Below are positions 1 to 10,175 of a stretch of 64,000 nucleotides of DNA, piece by piece (the stretch's first letter is position 1; every line of letters begins with the position of its first letter). Both the position numbers and the translations under genes were made by a program. Below the pieces are notes generated by a model. That model had not been told where the DNA came from. It saw nothing but the letters and a program-made list of their open reading frames with translations, and ran no database searches. Source of the stretch: Sphingobacterium sp. PCS056 (GTDB taxonomy: Bacteria; Bacteroidota; Bacteroidia; Sphingobacteriales; Sphingobacteriaceae); assembly GCF_023273895.1 (NCBI RefSeq), contig NZ_CP096883.1, positions 2,790,001-2,854,000 on the forward strand. The letters run 5' to 3'.

Positions 1-2484
1 CCGATTGGAGGGATATTAAGAGATGTTACCCTATTTGCAACTGCTACAAATAGTATACATGATTTTGGTGTTGAAACGGATTTAGATCAGCATTTTAAGG
101 ATGCTGTCTTACGATTAAATTATACGTTGGAAGAGGCGCAAGGAGTTACTGTTCATTATGCATTATATGACAGTAAGAATAACCTCGTTCCTGAGTCTGA
201 ACAACAATTTGTGGTAAACAAAGGTCACAATAGCAATAGTTTTCCAATAGCTAATCCTTTGAAATGGGATGCTGAACATCCTAATCTTTATCGTCTTGAC
301 GTTAAAATTAAAAAAGACGGTAATGATACGTATGCGTTTAGTAAAGCGATCGGATTTCGTGAAGTTAAGATTGTTGAAGACCAGATGTTTGTGAATGGGA
401 AACCTGTTAAATTAAGAGGGGCTAATCGTCATGATGTTCATCCTACTTTAGGCCGTGTTAGTGTACCTTACTACGATAGTTTGGATGTTAAATTGTTTAA
501 AGATGCTCATATTAATTTTGTAAGAACTTCACATTATCCGCCATCAGAACGATTTGTTGAATTCTGTAACCGCTATGGAATTTATGTAGAAGTAGAAACA
601 GCTGTTTGTTTTGTTGATACCTATAGACAAAAGAATTATGCACCTGGCGCTACTCAAAATGATCCCAATCACACGGATCAATATCTGAGCCAATGTCGCG
701 AAATGGTCAATACTTTTAGAACACATCCATCGGTTATTATCTGGTCTATTGGAAATGAATCTATCTACGGAAGTAATTTCAGAAAAAGTTGGGATCTGGT
801 TAAAAATGCCGATCAAACCAGGCCTGTTATCTGGAGTTACCCAGGATCGCAATCTAGTGATGCGAAGATTTATGAAATATTGAGTATGCACTATCAGGAT
901 GTTAATGGTAACCTGACACAGTTTGGAAAGACAACCAAAGGATATGAAGGACATGGTATACCTGCTTTGTTTGATGAGTGGGCACATCCTGCTTGTTACA
1001 CTTATCAAACCTTACGTGATGATCCGAATATTAGAGAATTTTGGGGAATCTCGATGGATATGATGTGGGGAAGGTTATTTCCGACCAAAGGTGGATTGGG
1101 TGGTGCGATCTGGGGATATGTAGATGATACGTTTAATATTCCGCAAAATTTAAAAAAAGGTACACCATTTTGGAATGAATTTGCAAAATCTGCTAAGCCA
1201 GAGGGATATCAAGGCCATGCTGTAGGATATGGAGAATGGGGTATTGTTGATGTGTGGAGAAGACTTAAACCTGAATTCTGGTCGACGAAGAAAGCACAGT
1301 CTCCCATTCGGATATTAAATGAGGGCAAGATCGTGAAAAAGTTTTCGGCTAATAAACAAATTCTATTTGATGTGTACAATCGGTATGATCACACCAATTT
1401 GAATGAAGTAAAATTAGCATATACTTATGAAGGACGTACGAAGACAATTGCCTTGCCTTCCATTGAACCCCATGCTAAAGGACAATTTGAATTACCGGCG
1501 GAAGAATGGAAAGAGGGTAGTGCAGTACGCTTAAACTTTATTGATCAGGAAGGTCGTGTCGTGGATACTTACGAATACTATTTTGGTGAACGACCTATCG
1601 ATATGCCCGAAGCTTCACATAAAGGGAAACTTAAACTGGTGGAAAGTAAAGAAAATTTTATCATCAAGGGACATAATTTTGAAATACCTATTTCGAAGGA
1701 AACAGGGTTGATTGAAGGTGCAACTACTAATGGGAAGGTGTTTATCGAAAAAGGACCTTTCTTGAATATGGATGTAAACCTGAATCATTTAACGGGTGCA
1801 GAGATTAGAAAAAGTGCAAATAAATATTTGATTTACGATAAAGATTGGAAGAAAACTACTGTTAAGTGTGAAATAAAAGATGGAATTGCGTTTATTTCTA
1901 TTGCTGGATCTTATCAGGGTTTACAAGTATATTTTGATATTATGATTAAGCAAGAGGGGGAAATGACAACTGCTTATCGAACTGTGGGAGAGCCTAATGG
2001 GTACTTGAGGGAGATCGGAGTAAAGTATTATATGCCTAATGATCTGGATCATCTGAAGTGGAAGAGAGATGGATATTGGAATTATTACCCGGAAGGAGAG
2101 TTCGCAGGGAATGAGGGTACTGCCGATCTTTATAAAAGTAAACAAGCGGATTATGGTGTGAAACCGACTCAAGGATGGGATCAAGACACGCATAATTATT
2201 ATTACTGGTCCGATAGAGGTGCTCGAAGTGAACATCCATTGACCAATAAAGCAAAAAGTATGAAAGAGCATGCGTTTTATTACACCCTTTCTTCAGGGAA
2301 GTCATCCCGGGTTTCTGTGATAGCACCAAAGGGTGATGTTGCTTGTCGCATAGACCGTATGGAGGGTGAGCAAGTTATACTGTTTGTCAATAACAAATGG
2401 GATTATCCTGAAATTGCCTGGGGGAACTACTGCAAAACGTTAGAAGCGTCTCCATGTAACGGTGCTATAACCTTAAGATTTTAA
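1..2484 (+). CDS. GH2 family glycoside hydrolase (beta-galactosidase-like), 5' end outside window
   Basis: The frame is open from base 1, so the true start and the signal peptide lie upstream; 827 codons are visible. The fragment begins inside the N-terminal sugar-binding domain, continues through the immunoglobulin-like domain and then the TIM barrel. The conserved FVRTSHYPPS segment is at about 517-546. The acid/base glutamate sits in SIGNES (codon 757-759) and the nucleophile glutamate in LFDEWAHP (976-978). GH2 enzymes remove terminal beta-linked sugars, usually galactose or a uronic acid, by retaining hydrolysis, and this one is probably periplasmic. It is clearly paralogous to the GH2 gene at 4959. 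A symporter gene starts 18 bases after its stop, so it likely heads the visible part of an operon. The family call is secure; the exact substrate is not. Confidence 0.9.
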   Translation, partial: PIGGILRDVTLFATATNSIHDFGVETDLDQHFKDAVLRLNYTLEEAQGVTVHYALYDSKNNLVPESEQQFVVNKGHNSNSFPIANPLKWDAEHPNLYRLDVKIKKDGNDTYAFSKAIGFREVKIVEDQMFVNGKPVKLRGANRHDVHPTLGRVSVPYYDSLDVKLFKDAHINFVRTSHYPPSERFVEFCNRYGIYVEVETAVCFVDTYRQKNYAPGATQNDPNHTDQYLSQCREMVNTFRTHPSVIIWSIGNESIYGSNFRKSWDLVKNADQTRPVIWSYPGSQSSDAKIYEILSMHYQDVNGNLTQFGKTTKGYEGHGIPALFDEWAHPACYTYQTLRDDPNIREFWGISMDMMWGRLFPTKGGLGGAIWGYVDDTFNIPQNLKKGTPFWNEFAKSAKPEGYQGHAVGYGEWGIVDVWRRLKPEFWSTKKAQSPIRILNEGKIVKKFSANKQILFDVYNRYDHTNLNEVKLAYTYEGRTKTIALPSIEPHAKGQFELPAEEWKEGSAVRLNFIDQEGRVVDTYEYYFGERPIDMPEASHKGKLKLVESKENFIIKGHNFEIPISKETGLIEGATTNGKVFIEKGPFLNMDVNLNHLTGAEIRKSANKYLIYDKDWKKTTVKCEIKDGIAFISIAGSYQGLQVYFDIMIKQEGEMTTAYRTVGEPNGYLREIGVKYYMPNDLDHLKWKRDGYWNYYPEGEFAGNEGTADLYKSKQADYGVKPTQGWDQDTHNYYYWSDRGARSEHPLTNKAKSMKEHAFYYTLSSGKSSRVSVIAPKGDVACRIDRMEGEQVILFVNNKWDYPEIAWGNYCKTLEASPCNGAITLRF

Positions 2485-2502
2485 TTATAAAATTAACTAC
2501 AT

Positions 2503-4134
2503 ATGTTAACTTGGATTGATCAATTGATCTATGTGCTGTACTTCATTCTTGTGGGTGGATATGGATATTATATCTATAAGAAAAAGGAGACTTCGGGCTC
2601 TTTAAGTCATGATTTTTTCCTCGCAGAGGGATCATTAGCATGGTGGGCGATTGGAGCGTCCATCATTGCTTCTAATATATCTGCAGAACAGTTTATCGGA
2701 ATGTCTGGTTCCGGATTTGCCCTGGGGATTGCAATTGCTTCCTACGAATGGATGGCAGCCCTAGGTTTGATCATTGTCGCGGTATTCTTTTTGCCTATTT
2801 ATCTGAGGAACAAGATTTATACGATGCCCGAATTTCTGAGAAAGCGGTTTGATAATCGGGTGAGTATGATCATGGCTGTGTTTTGGGTCTTGGTATATGT
2901 TTTTGTTAATCTTACATCAATCCTATATTTGGGAGCTTTGGCAATACATGCAATTGCGGATGTTCCATTTGTATGGTGTATCTGGATTTTGGCCATATTG
3001 GCTGGATTTATTGCCTTGGGGGGAATGAAAGTCATTGGTTATACGGATGTAGTACAGGTAGTCCTGTTAATTATCGGTGGCTTGACCACAACTTATATTG
3101 CACTAAGCTTGGTAGCTGATGCTGAAGGATTGTCAGGGTGGTGGAATGGCTTGAAAGTATTGAAAGCAGAGGTGCCTTCTCATTTTCATCTTTTTATTGA
3201 AAAAGGACAATTGACTAAACCCGATGGTGGTGATGCTTACATGGATCTACCGGGCTGGTCCGTGCTGATAGGTGGTATGTGGATTATGAATCTTTCTTAT
3301 TGGGGTTGTAATCAGTATATAACACAACGGGCATTAGGAGCTAAAAATCTAGCCACTGCGCAACAGGGGATGTTATTTGCCGCATTTATGAAATTACTGA
3401 TGCCTTTGATTGTCGTTTTACCAGGTATTGCTGCATTTTATCTGTATCAGAGTGGGAATAATCCGCTATTTCAAAACGGTATGATGGACGGAGATATCGT
3501 TAAGCCTGATAAAGCGTATCCATTACTGTTATCGATTTTGCCTACTGGATTTAAAGGAATGGCTTTTGCCGCATTGACGGCAGCTATTGTGGCTTCATTA
3601 GCTGGCAAAGTGAATAGTATTGCGACAATTGTATCGCTGGATATTTATAAAAATACGCAAACCAAACCGATTGAAGAGTCTTTTTTAGTCAAATTGGGTA
3701 AAATCTCGGTTGTAGTTTCGCTATTTATTGGAGCTGCATTAGCACCATTATTAAGTAATCTGGATCAAGGGTTTCAATTTATTCAAGAATTTACGGGCTT
3801 TATAACACCTGGTGTACTGGCTATTTTCTTAATGGGTATTTTGACAAAATGGACAACTTCTAACGCCGCTATTGGTGGAGCGCTATCGACTTTCTTTTAT
3901 TCGATTTTGTTTAAGAATGTATGGTTGGATCAGATGCCTTTTATGAATCGTATTCTTGTGGTTTTTGTCTGTACAGTGATCACGATGACGGTCATTAGTG
4001 TCTTTGATAAGAAAAGAAAAAAGCAGCAGGAATTGATCTTAGAGAAGGAAATGTTTGTGGTGTCAGATTTATTTAAAGTGGTTAGTTTGTTAATTATAGG
4101 CGTGTTGACCGCCTTGTATATCGTTTTTTGGTAA
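2503..4134 (+). CDS. Sodium:solute symporter (SSS/SGLT family), probably sugar or sugar acid
   Basis: This 543-residue integral membrane protein has about 13-14 hydrophobic segments and the SSS layout. It starts with a short periplasmic N-terminus and TM1, then has the FFLAEGSLAWWAIGASIIAS stretch near residues 42-61 with the SNISAEQFIG sodium-site region after it, and ends in a terminal hydrophobic helix. Its length is typical of the SGLT subgroup that imports glucose, galactose or sugar acids with Na+. It lies between a GH2 enzyme and an RraA-like gene in the same direction, so it probably brings the product released by the GH2 enzymes across the inner membrane. The start follows the upstream stop by 18 bases and is preceded by an A-rich stretch, as is usual in this phylum. 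Confidence 0.9.
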   Translation: MLTWIDQLIYVLYFILVGGYGYYIYKKKETSGSLSHDFFLAEGSLAWWAIGASIIASNISAEQFIGMSGSGFALGIAIASYEWMAALGLIIVAVFFLPIYLRNKIYTMPEFLRKRFDNRVSMIMAVFWVLVYVFVNLTSILYLGALAIHAIADVPFVWCIWILAILAGFIALGGMKVIGYTDVVQVVLLIIGGLTTTYIALSLVADAEGLSGWWNGLKVLKAEVPSHFHLFIEKGQLTKPDGGDAYMDLPGWSVLIGGMWIMNLSYWGCNQYITQRALGAKNLATAQQGMLFAAFMKLLMPLIVVLPGIAAFYLYQSGNNPLFQNGMMDGDIVKPDKAYPLLLSILPTGFKGMAFAALTAAIVASLAGKVNSIATIVSLDIYKNTQTKPIEESFLVKLGKISVVVSLFIGAALAPLLSNLDQGFQFIQEFTGFITPGVLAIFLMGILTKWTTSNAAIGGALSTFFYSILFKNVWLDQMPFMNRILVVFVCTVITMTVISVFDKKRKKQQELILEKEMFVVSDLFKVVSLLIIGVLTALYIVFW

Positions 4135-4166
4135 TCAATAATAATAGCAATAATAAAAAATATAAA

Positions 4167-4874
4167 ATGGAGACAAATTTGCAAGTAGAGTGGAACAATG
4201 ATAAGGAATTATTCGCGCTGATCCGCAGAGAATTATTTACAGCAGTCATTGGTGATATTATGGATAAGATGGGGATGTACCATCAGTTTTTACCACCAAA
4301 TATCCGTTCCATTCGTGACGATATGTTTGTTGTAGGAAGAGCAATGACTGTATTGGAAGCCGATGTGAGTTCATTGGGAGAGTCAACATCTAAAAATCCG
4401 GTTCTAGCTAAAACTTTTGGTTATATGCTGGAAGCTTTGGATGATCTTAAAGAGGATGAAATCTATATTTGTAGTGGTTCGTCACCAAGTTATGCTTTGT
4501 GGGGTGAAATCATGAGCGCACGAGCAAAAATGTTGGGTGCTGCTGGTGCGATTGTAAATGGTTATTCTAGAGATACGAATGGTATATTAGCACTAGATTT
4601 TCCTTGTTTCTCCATGGGCAATTATGCACAGGATCAAGCTCCTCGTGGCAAGGTGATTGATTGGAGAGTGCCCATATGCATCAACAATATTATGATTCAA
4701 GATGGAGATATTTTAATCGGAGATATTGATGGTGTTTGTTTAGTGCCGAAGGAGCATGAAGTCGAAGTTTTTACTCGGGCATTGGAAAAAGCTCGAAGTG
4801 AAAAAGTTGTTTTGAAAAAGGTTTTAGAGGGTATGGGTGCTAAAGAAGCTTTTGATACCTATGGTATCATGTAA
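4167..4874 (+). CDS. RraA-like / HMG aldolase-family protein
   Basis: A 235-residue cytoplasmic protein of the RraA fold. The conserved core is visible as GEIMSARAKMLGAAGAIVNG followed by SRD, and the C-terminal part has GDILIGDIDGVCLVP, matching the G-D-x-x-x-x-D-x-D-G-V signature. Family members include the RNase E inhibitor RraA and class II 4-hydroxy-4-methyl-2-oxoglutarate / oxaloacetate-type aldolases. The arginine-aspartate pair used for the metal site in the aldolases is retained. In this catabolic cluster an aldolase or decarboxylase role on a sugar-acid intermediate is more likely than RNase regulation; that is inference. An earlier in-frame ATG at 4128 overlaps the symporter gene and would add 13 Asn/Lys-rich residues; 4167 is preferred because of the A-rich context just before it. 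Confidence 0.8.
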   Translation: METNLQVEWNNDKELFALIRRELFTAVIGDIMDKMGMYHQFLPPNIRSIRDDMFVVGRAMTVLEADVSSLGESTSKNPVLAKTFGYMLEALDDLKEDEIYICSGSSPSYALWGEIMSARAKMLGAAGAIVNGYSRDTNGILALDFPCFSMGNYAQDQAPRGKVIDWRVPICINNIMIQDGDILIGDIDGVCLVPKEHEVEVFTRALEKARSEKVVLKKVLEGMGAKEAFDTYGIM

Positions 4875-4958
4875 TAAGAAGCTTATTACTCATCAACGAA
4901 CAATTTTTGAAATTATACATAAACCGAGCGTGTGAGCTCAAGATGTAATGTTATTCTG

Positions 4959-7859
4959 ATGAATATAATAAAGATTAACGCAGTAATGGTTGTACTGCTA
5001 CTGGGGTTTGGACACTTAGGTCTAGCGCAGCAAAGTGCTAACATAAAAATACTTTCTCCTTTACCTGCGAAGGTGGAAGGTATCGATCAACCGCAGATCT
5101 CATTAAATGGAGTATGGTCCTTTCGGGTTGAAAATGGAAAACCGACGACTATAAAAGTTCCTGGTGAATGGGAAATGCAAGGATATGAGGTTAAAGCGGG
5201 TGAAAAAGCGGTTTATGAAAAACAGATTTCTATTCCCGAATCTTGGAAAGATAAACGTATTGCTCTAAAATTTGATGCTGTTAGTTCAAATGCTGTGGTG
5301 AAAATGAATGGGCAATATATAGGAGAACATGAAGGAGGTTTTGTTGCTTTTGAAATGGATATTACGAAAGCAGTGAAGTCTGGTACTAACATCTTGACTG
5401 TTGAGGTACGTGCCAATACGATCAGTGATATTCTTTCGTGTGTGTCCCAGTACGCAGCGCATACGGTTGGCGGTATTTTGAGGAAAGTGACTTTATTTGC
5501 GCTTCCTGAGACTCATGTTGCTGATTTAGATGTGGAGGTTAAATTTGATCCTAAATATCAAGATGCTAAACTTCATTTGCAGGCACTTGTGGCTAATAAT
5601 ACATCCGGAAATCAAGATCTAGCTATTCAATATACGCTAAAAGATAAAAGTGGTAAAACTGTTTTTGAAAAGAAAACAGCTGAAAAATCGGCGACAGGAA
5701 ATCAGACAATACCGTTTGATTTGGATATTCAGGTATCAAAGCCTAAGCATTGGACTGCTGAAAGTCCGTATTTGTATGAATTGACTACCTCATTGTTGAA
5801 TGGAACTCAAGTGGTACAATCGAATGTACAAAAAGTTGGTTTCCGTGAGATTAAGATTCGAGGTCATGAATTGTTGGTTAATGGTCGTCCGGTTAAGTTG
5901 AAAGGGGTAAACCGTCATGCTGTACATCCGTTAATGGGTAGAGCATCTGATCCAGTTTTGGATAGAAAGGATGTTGAAGTGTTTTTAGCGGGTAATCTCA
6001 ACTATATCCGTACTTCACACTACCCACCTTCTGAAGAGTTTTTAAATGCGGCAGATGAACTGGGCTTGTATGTAGAAAGTGAATCGGCTCTAAACTGGAT
6101 ACAGCACCATGCTTCACCTATCTGGCGTCATTGGAATTATCAAGATCCGAAATTTTTGCCTACAATGCTACGTGCAAATATGGATAATGTCGTGAGCAAT
6201 AGAAAGCATCCATCGATCATCTTCTGGTCATTGGGTAATGAGTCTAGGTGGAGTGATTTATGGGCTGAAGTAAACAAGACCGTAAAAGCGTTGGATAAAA
6301 CTCGGCCTACTGTATTTCATGATCAAACTTGGGGAAGTTTTAACAATGCTGGTAGTAAAGCTGATATTGCTAATTATCACTATCCGGGAATTAATGGACC
6401 AAAAGCTACAGATACAATGAGCAGACCTACTTTGTTTGGTGAATACGCGCATTTATCGGATTATAATAGAAGAGAACTATTGACGGACCCAGGGGTAAGA
6501 GATGCATTTAATGCACCAATGGTCACTTATTTTGACTCGATGTATGTTCATAAAGGGAATTTGGGCGGAGCAATTTGGAGCGGTATTGATGATACTTTCC
6601 ATATGCCGGATGGAAGGATTGTAGGTTATGGACCTTGGGGACCAATTGATGGCTGGAGAAGAGAAAAACCAGAATATTTTGGGATGAAAAAAGCCTATTC
6701 TCCAGTACGTATTTCTAATTTAAAAAGTAATTCCAATAATATCACCTTCGATGTTGAAAATCGTTATGATTTCCGTTCATTAAAAGATGTGGAAATAAAA
6801 GTGATGGTTGATGGTAAATTAATTCCGGTAACTTCTAATCTGCAAGCTCGTTCAGCAGGTAAACTTATTGTTCCAAATGCTTCGGGTGTATTCAATAAGG
6901 TTGAAATTATTGTCAATGATGCTCGTGGTTTTGAGGTTGAACATGAGATTTTTGAAACGCCAAAAGCAGTAACAGTAAATGGAACACCTAAAGCATTAGC
7001 TTTGAAACAGGATTCGGCATTTGTTTATATTACCCAAGGAGATGTTGTGTATACGATCAGCAAAACTTATGGATTAATGACTGCTGCTAGAACTTATGGT
7101 GAACAAGTATTTTCTAAAGGACCATCTGTGGCTATTATTGCTGCAAATGCTGAGGATGGTGGAAAACCAAATGTAGCAGGGGAGACGTATCAAAATAATA
7201 TATATCCGATCAAGCATTATGAACAGTACACTTTGTTTGCAACACAGGTACAGGCTCGCGATGATAAAGATAGTATCGTTGTCGATTTGAATCTGACGTA
7301 TCAACAAGGTACAGGTAAGCAACAGTTCATTTTTACAAAAGAAGGTCTGTTTAAAACAAACTATGAAATGAATTATCAGGCTGGTGAAGTTTCTGTTTAT
7401 CAGTATGGTTTAATGTTAGAACTACCTTTGCACTATGATGAACTTAAATGGTCTAGAAAAGGAGATTTCTCTTATTATCCCGAAACGCACATAGGTAGAA
7501 ATCATGGTGTAGCGAAGTTAAATGCGAACAATGTATATGAGGTTGAAGCGCATGGAGAGCCGGTTGCGAAAGCTTGGAAGGATGATGCAAATACGATGGG
7601 ATCAAATGATTTTAGGTCTACAAAGGCTAGGGTGATGACTGCTTCTTTAAAGACTGCTGATCGTAAACAGGTAAATCTATTAGCTACAGGCAAGCAAGCT
7701 TCCCGTACCTGGAAACAGGATGAACATATTCAATGGTTAGTTGCTGATTATACGAACAGTGGTTCTGAACCCTTTTATGGAAGTCCCTTTACAGACGGTC
7801 GGATTACACTTAAAAAAGGTGATGTGATAAAAGGAAGTATGATCTTACAGATTGATTAA
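4959..7859 (+). CDS. GH2 family glycoside hydrolase (beta-galactosidase-like), secreted
   Basis: This full-length GH2 enzyme has 966 residues counted from the ATG at 4959. That start gives a clean Sec signal peptide ending near LGLAQQ; a GTG at 4932 would add nine unhelpful residues. Domains in order are a jelly-roll sugar-binding domain, an immunoglobulin-like domain, and a TIM barrel with acid/base E428 in SLGNES and nucleophile E495 in LFGEYAH, then C-terminal beta domains. The barrel shares RTSHYPPSE with the GH2 gene at the window start, so the two are paralogs separated by the symporter and the RraA-like gene. It is probably exo-acting on beta-galactosides or a related glycoside in the periplasm. 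A hairpin follows the stop. Family is certain; specificity is not. Confidence 0.9.
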   Translation: MNIIKINAVMVVLLLGFGHLGLAQQSANIKILSPLPAKVEGIDQPQISLNGVWSFRVENGKPTTIKVPGEWEMQGYEVKAGEKAVYEKQISIPESWKDKRIALKFDAVSSNAVVKMNGQYIGEHEGGFVAFEMDITKAVKSGTNILTVEVRANTISDILSCVSQYAAHTVGGILRKVTLFALPETHVADLDVEVKFDPKYQDAKLHLQALVANNTSGNQDLAIQYTLKDKSGKTVFEKKTAEKSATGNQTIPFDLDIQVSKPKHWTAESPYLYELTTSLLNGTQVVQSNVQKVGFREIKIRGHELLVNGRPVKLKGVNRHAVHPLMGRASDPVLDRKDVEVFLAGNLNYIRTSHYPPSEEFLNAADELGLYVESESALNWIQHHASPIWRHWNYQDPKFLPTMLRANMDNVVSNRKHPSIIFWSLGNESRWSDLWAEVNKTVKALDKTRPTVFHDQTWGSFNNAGSKADIANYHYPGINGPKATDTMSRPTLFGEYAHLSDYNRRELLTDPGVRDAFNAPMVTYFDSMYVHKGNLGGAIWSGIDDTFHMPDGRIVGYGPWGPIDGWRREKPEYFGMKKAYSPVRISNLKSNSNNITFDVENRYDFRSLKDVEIKVMVDGKLIPVTSNLQARSAGKLIVPNASGVFNKVEIIVNDARGFEVEHEIFETPKAVTVNGTPKALALKQDSAFVYITQGDVVYTISKTYGLMTAARTYGEQVFSKGPSVAIIAANAEDGGKPNVAGETYQNNIYPIKHYEQYTLFATQVQARDDKDSIVVDLNLTYQQGTGKQQFIFTKEGLFKTNYEMNYQAGEVSVYQYGLMLELPLHYDELKWSRKGDFSYYPETHIGRNHGVAKLNANNVYEVEAHGEPVAKAWKDDANTMGSNDFRSTKARVMTASLKTADRKQVNLLATGKQASRTWKQDEHIQWLVADYTNSGSEPFYGSPFTDGRITLKKGDVIKGSMILQID

Positions 7860-7884
7860 TACGTAACTTTAAATATAAAAATAA

Positions 7885-7913
7885 GCATAAACTCTCGCTA
7901 GAAGAGTTTATGC
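7885..7913 (+). terminator. Hairpin after the second GH2 gene
   Basis: Perfect 11-bp inverted repeat (GCATAAACTCT at 7885-7895 and AGAGTTTATGC at 7903-7913) with a 7-base loop, 25 bases after the GH2 stop. There is no U-tract, so it may attenuate rather than fully stop transcription, or protect the mRNA end. Confidence 0.55.
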
Positions 7914-8017
7914 CTGAAAGAATGAAAATGGACTAGTTTTATAGTCTTTAAAAATTAAGAAGAGTGTAACGAGCTTAAGATGTCGTTGAAAAAATAGACT
8001 CATAAATATATATTCTA

Positions 8018-9184
8018 ATGAAAATAGTGGATGTAAAAGTCTGGTTGGTAGAGGGAGTAAAATACAACTGGACACTATTAAAAATTTATACGGATACAGG
8101 TCATACTGGTGTTGGGGAAGCAACAAATTGGCCAGGAAGTCCTTTGGTGTTTGAAGCAGCAAAACATGTAGGTCAGCGTATCATCGGTTTAGATCCGATG
8201 CGGACTGACTTTATATGGACAAAGCTTTACCGTGATCTCAATTGGGTTGGTCCCTATGGTGCTAGTATGTGTGCCATCAGTGGAATAGATATGGCGCTCC
8301 TGGATTTAAAAGCTAAAGTGTTAGGTGTGCCTTGTTATGAATTGTTGGGAGGCGCTTTCCGTAAAGATATTTTGCTTTATGCTAATTATTGGTTCACTGG
8401 TGGGGGACATAATGGAGAAGATTATGCCGCACAAGCGCTTAAAGTAAAAGAAGCTGGTTTTACAGGCCTTAAATTTGATCCATTTGCACATACTAATTAT
8501 TTATATGGAGAAGATCTTGCTCCTAATTTAACCTTGACTTCGGAGCAACAGGATTTAGCTTTTAATGTGAGTAAAGCTGTACGTGATGCGGTTGGTCCTG
8601 ATTTTGATATGATGATCGAGACACATGCAATGTTGAATTATCGGGTTGCAGTGAAGATGGCACAACGCCTATCAGCATTAGATATTACCTGGTATGAAGA
8701 ACCTGCAGGTCCGGAAAGCGCAGATACTTTACGAGCTATGCGTGAACGGATTCCTTCAAATGTATCGATTTGTGTCGGTGAACGTCACTATACAAGACAT
8801 GGTATCCGACCTGTTTTGGAAAAAAATATCTGTGATATTATGATGCCCGATATTACCCGTTGTGGAGGACCATCCGAAATGAAGCGTATGGCAACGATGA
8901 TGGAGGCCTATAATGTTTTATTAGCGCCACACAATCCAAATGGACCTTTGTCGACATTGGCAAGCGCACATGTATGTGCTTCTGTGCCTAACTTCTTTAG
9001 ACAGGAATTTATGTTTAACGATGTTGCTTGGAGAGATACTGTTATCGATCATCCAATTGCGGATATGGTTCAAAATGGTGTACTTTCATTAAGTGACAGA
9101 CCTGGATTAGGAGTGGATCTGGTAGAAGAGGAAATGGAAAAACATCCAGGAATATTAGAACCAAGACCTGGATTTTACGTTTAA
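8018..9184 (+). CDS. Enolase-superfamily (mandelate racemase/muconate lactonizing) sugar-acid dehydratase
   Basis: A 388-residue cytoplasmic enzyme with the N-terminal capping domain and the modified TIM barrel of the mandelate racemase subgroup. Readable active-site positions are K152-F-D154 in GLKFDPF, metal ligands E201 (in IETH), E227 (in YEEP) and E255 (in VGERH), and the general-base histidine H305 in APHNPNGP. Members of this subgroup dehydrate aldonates or aldarates to 2-keto-3-deoxy acids, or epimerise them. It is a different lineage from the dgoD gene at 15490, so the cluster may handle two aldonates or two stereoisomers. It precedes an SDR gene by 8 bases. The exact substrate cannot be read from the sequence. 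Confidence 0.85.
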   Translation: MKIVDVKVWLVEGVKYNWTLLKIYTDTGHTGVGEATNWPGSPLVFEAAKHVGQRIIGLDPMRTDFIWTKLYRDLNWVGPYGASMCAISGIDMALLDLKAKVLGVPCYELLGGAFRKDILLYANYWFTGGGHNGEDYAAQALKVKEAGFTGLKFDPFAHTNYLYGEDLAPNLTLTSEQQDLAFNVSKAVRDAVGPDFDMMIETHAMLNYRVAVKMAQRLSALDITWYEEPAGPESADTLRAMRERIPSNVSICVGERHYTRHGIRPVLEKNICDIMMPDITRCGGPSEMKRMATMMEAYNVLLAPHNPNGPLSTLASAHVCASVPNFFRQEFMFNDVAWRDTVIDHPIADMVQNGVLSLSDRPGLGVDLVEEEMEKHPGILEPRPGFYV

Positions 9185-9192
9185 TAGTTACG

Positions 9193-9981
9193 ATGGCATT
9201 ATCAATTGATTTAAAAGGGAAGACTGTATTAGTCACGGGAGGGATATCTGGTATTGGATTGGGTACTTCTATCCGATTTGCTCAAGCCGGAGCACGCGTT
9301 ATTGCATGCGCAGAGCAACCTGCTGATGGAGTGCAGGTACAATACTATCGACAACAGATGATGGTCTATACTGATGATGCAATTTATTATCAGGTGGATT
9401 TAACCCAGGCTATGGAGATTCAACTATTCGCAGATGAGTTGGTTCAAAGTTATGGAAAACTTGATGTAATCGTTTCTAATGCAGGAATGAATGTATTTGA
9501 TACTGTTGAAAACTGTGATCAGGAAAAATGGGATCTCAATCAACATCTTAATCTTGAATCACATTGGCATGTGGGAAAAAAAATGAAGCCATTACTAGAT
9601 CAAGCTGATCAAGGTGTTTTTATTATCATGACATCTAATCATGCTTATTCTTCTATGAAAGGTTGTTTTCCATACAATGTAGCTAAAGCAGGTTTACTAG
9701 CTATGGTGAAGGCCATGGCCATTGAATGGGCTCCTCATATTCGTACTGTCGGTATTGCACCAGGTTTTATTGATACACCTGGAAATCAAAAATGGTTTAA
9801 TTCTTTCGATGATGCAGAGAAGGCAAGAGCTTCTACCATTGCGCTTCATCCTGTGAAACGTTTAGGAACCCCTGAGGAAATCGGTGCTTGGTGTGTGTTT
9901 TTAGCAAGCGATTATGCGGCGTTTGCTAATGGAACGACCTACCTTATTGATGGTGGCCGAAGTGCTTTGATGCAAGACTAA
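9193..9981 (+). CDS. Short-chain dehydrogenase/reductase (SDR), probable sugar dehydrogenase
   Basis: A 262-residue classical SDR with a Rossmann fold. The dinucleotide motif TGGISGIG is at residues 15-22, the SNAG motif is near 95-98, and the catalytic triad is readable as S148 with Y161 and K165 in the Y-x-x-x-K pattern. The C-terminus ends with the usual IDGG stretch. It follows the enolase-superfamily gene by 8 bases and precedes an SMP-30-type lactonase, which fits oxidation of a sugar to its lactone. This role is an inference from neighbours. It is a paralog of the SDR at 14698, not a copy of it. Confidence 0.85.
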   Translation: MALSIDLKGKTVLVTGGISGIGLGTSIRFAQAGARVIACAEQPADGVQVQYYRQQMMVYTDDAIYYQVDLTQAMEIQLFADELVQSYGKLDVIVSNAGMNVFDTVENCDQEKWDLNQHLNLESHWHVGKKMKPLLDQADQGVFIIMTSNHAYSSMKGCFPYNVAKAGLLAMVKAMAIEWAPHIRTVGIAPGFIDTPGNQKWFNSFDDAEKARASTIALHPVKRLGTPEEIGAWCVFLASDYAAFANGTTYLIDGGRSALMQD

Positions 9982-10175
9982 GGGTCGGATCAGGAATATT
10001 TTTGTTTGAGATGGCGTGCGGATTTAGGTAATTCTAGTGTATACAATAACTTTATACATTTATTTGATATTTTAATACATGGTAATCAGGTAATAAGTTC
10101 ATTAATTTTGCTAATGATTTATTCTAGTTAACTGATAAAACTGAGCTAATGAGCTCTAAATAATCATCATATTTC

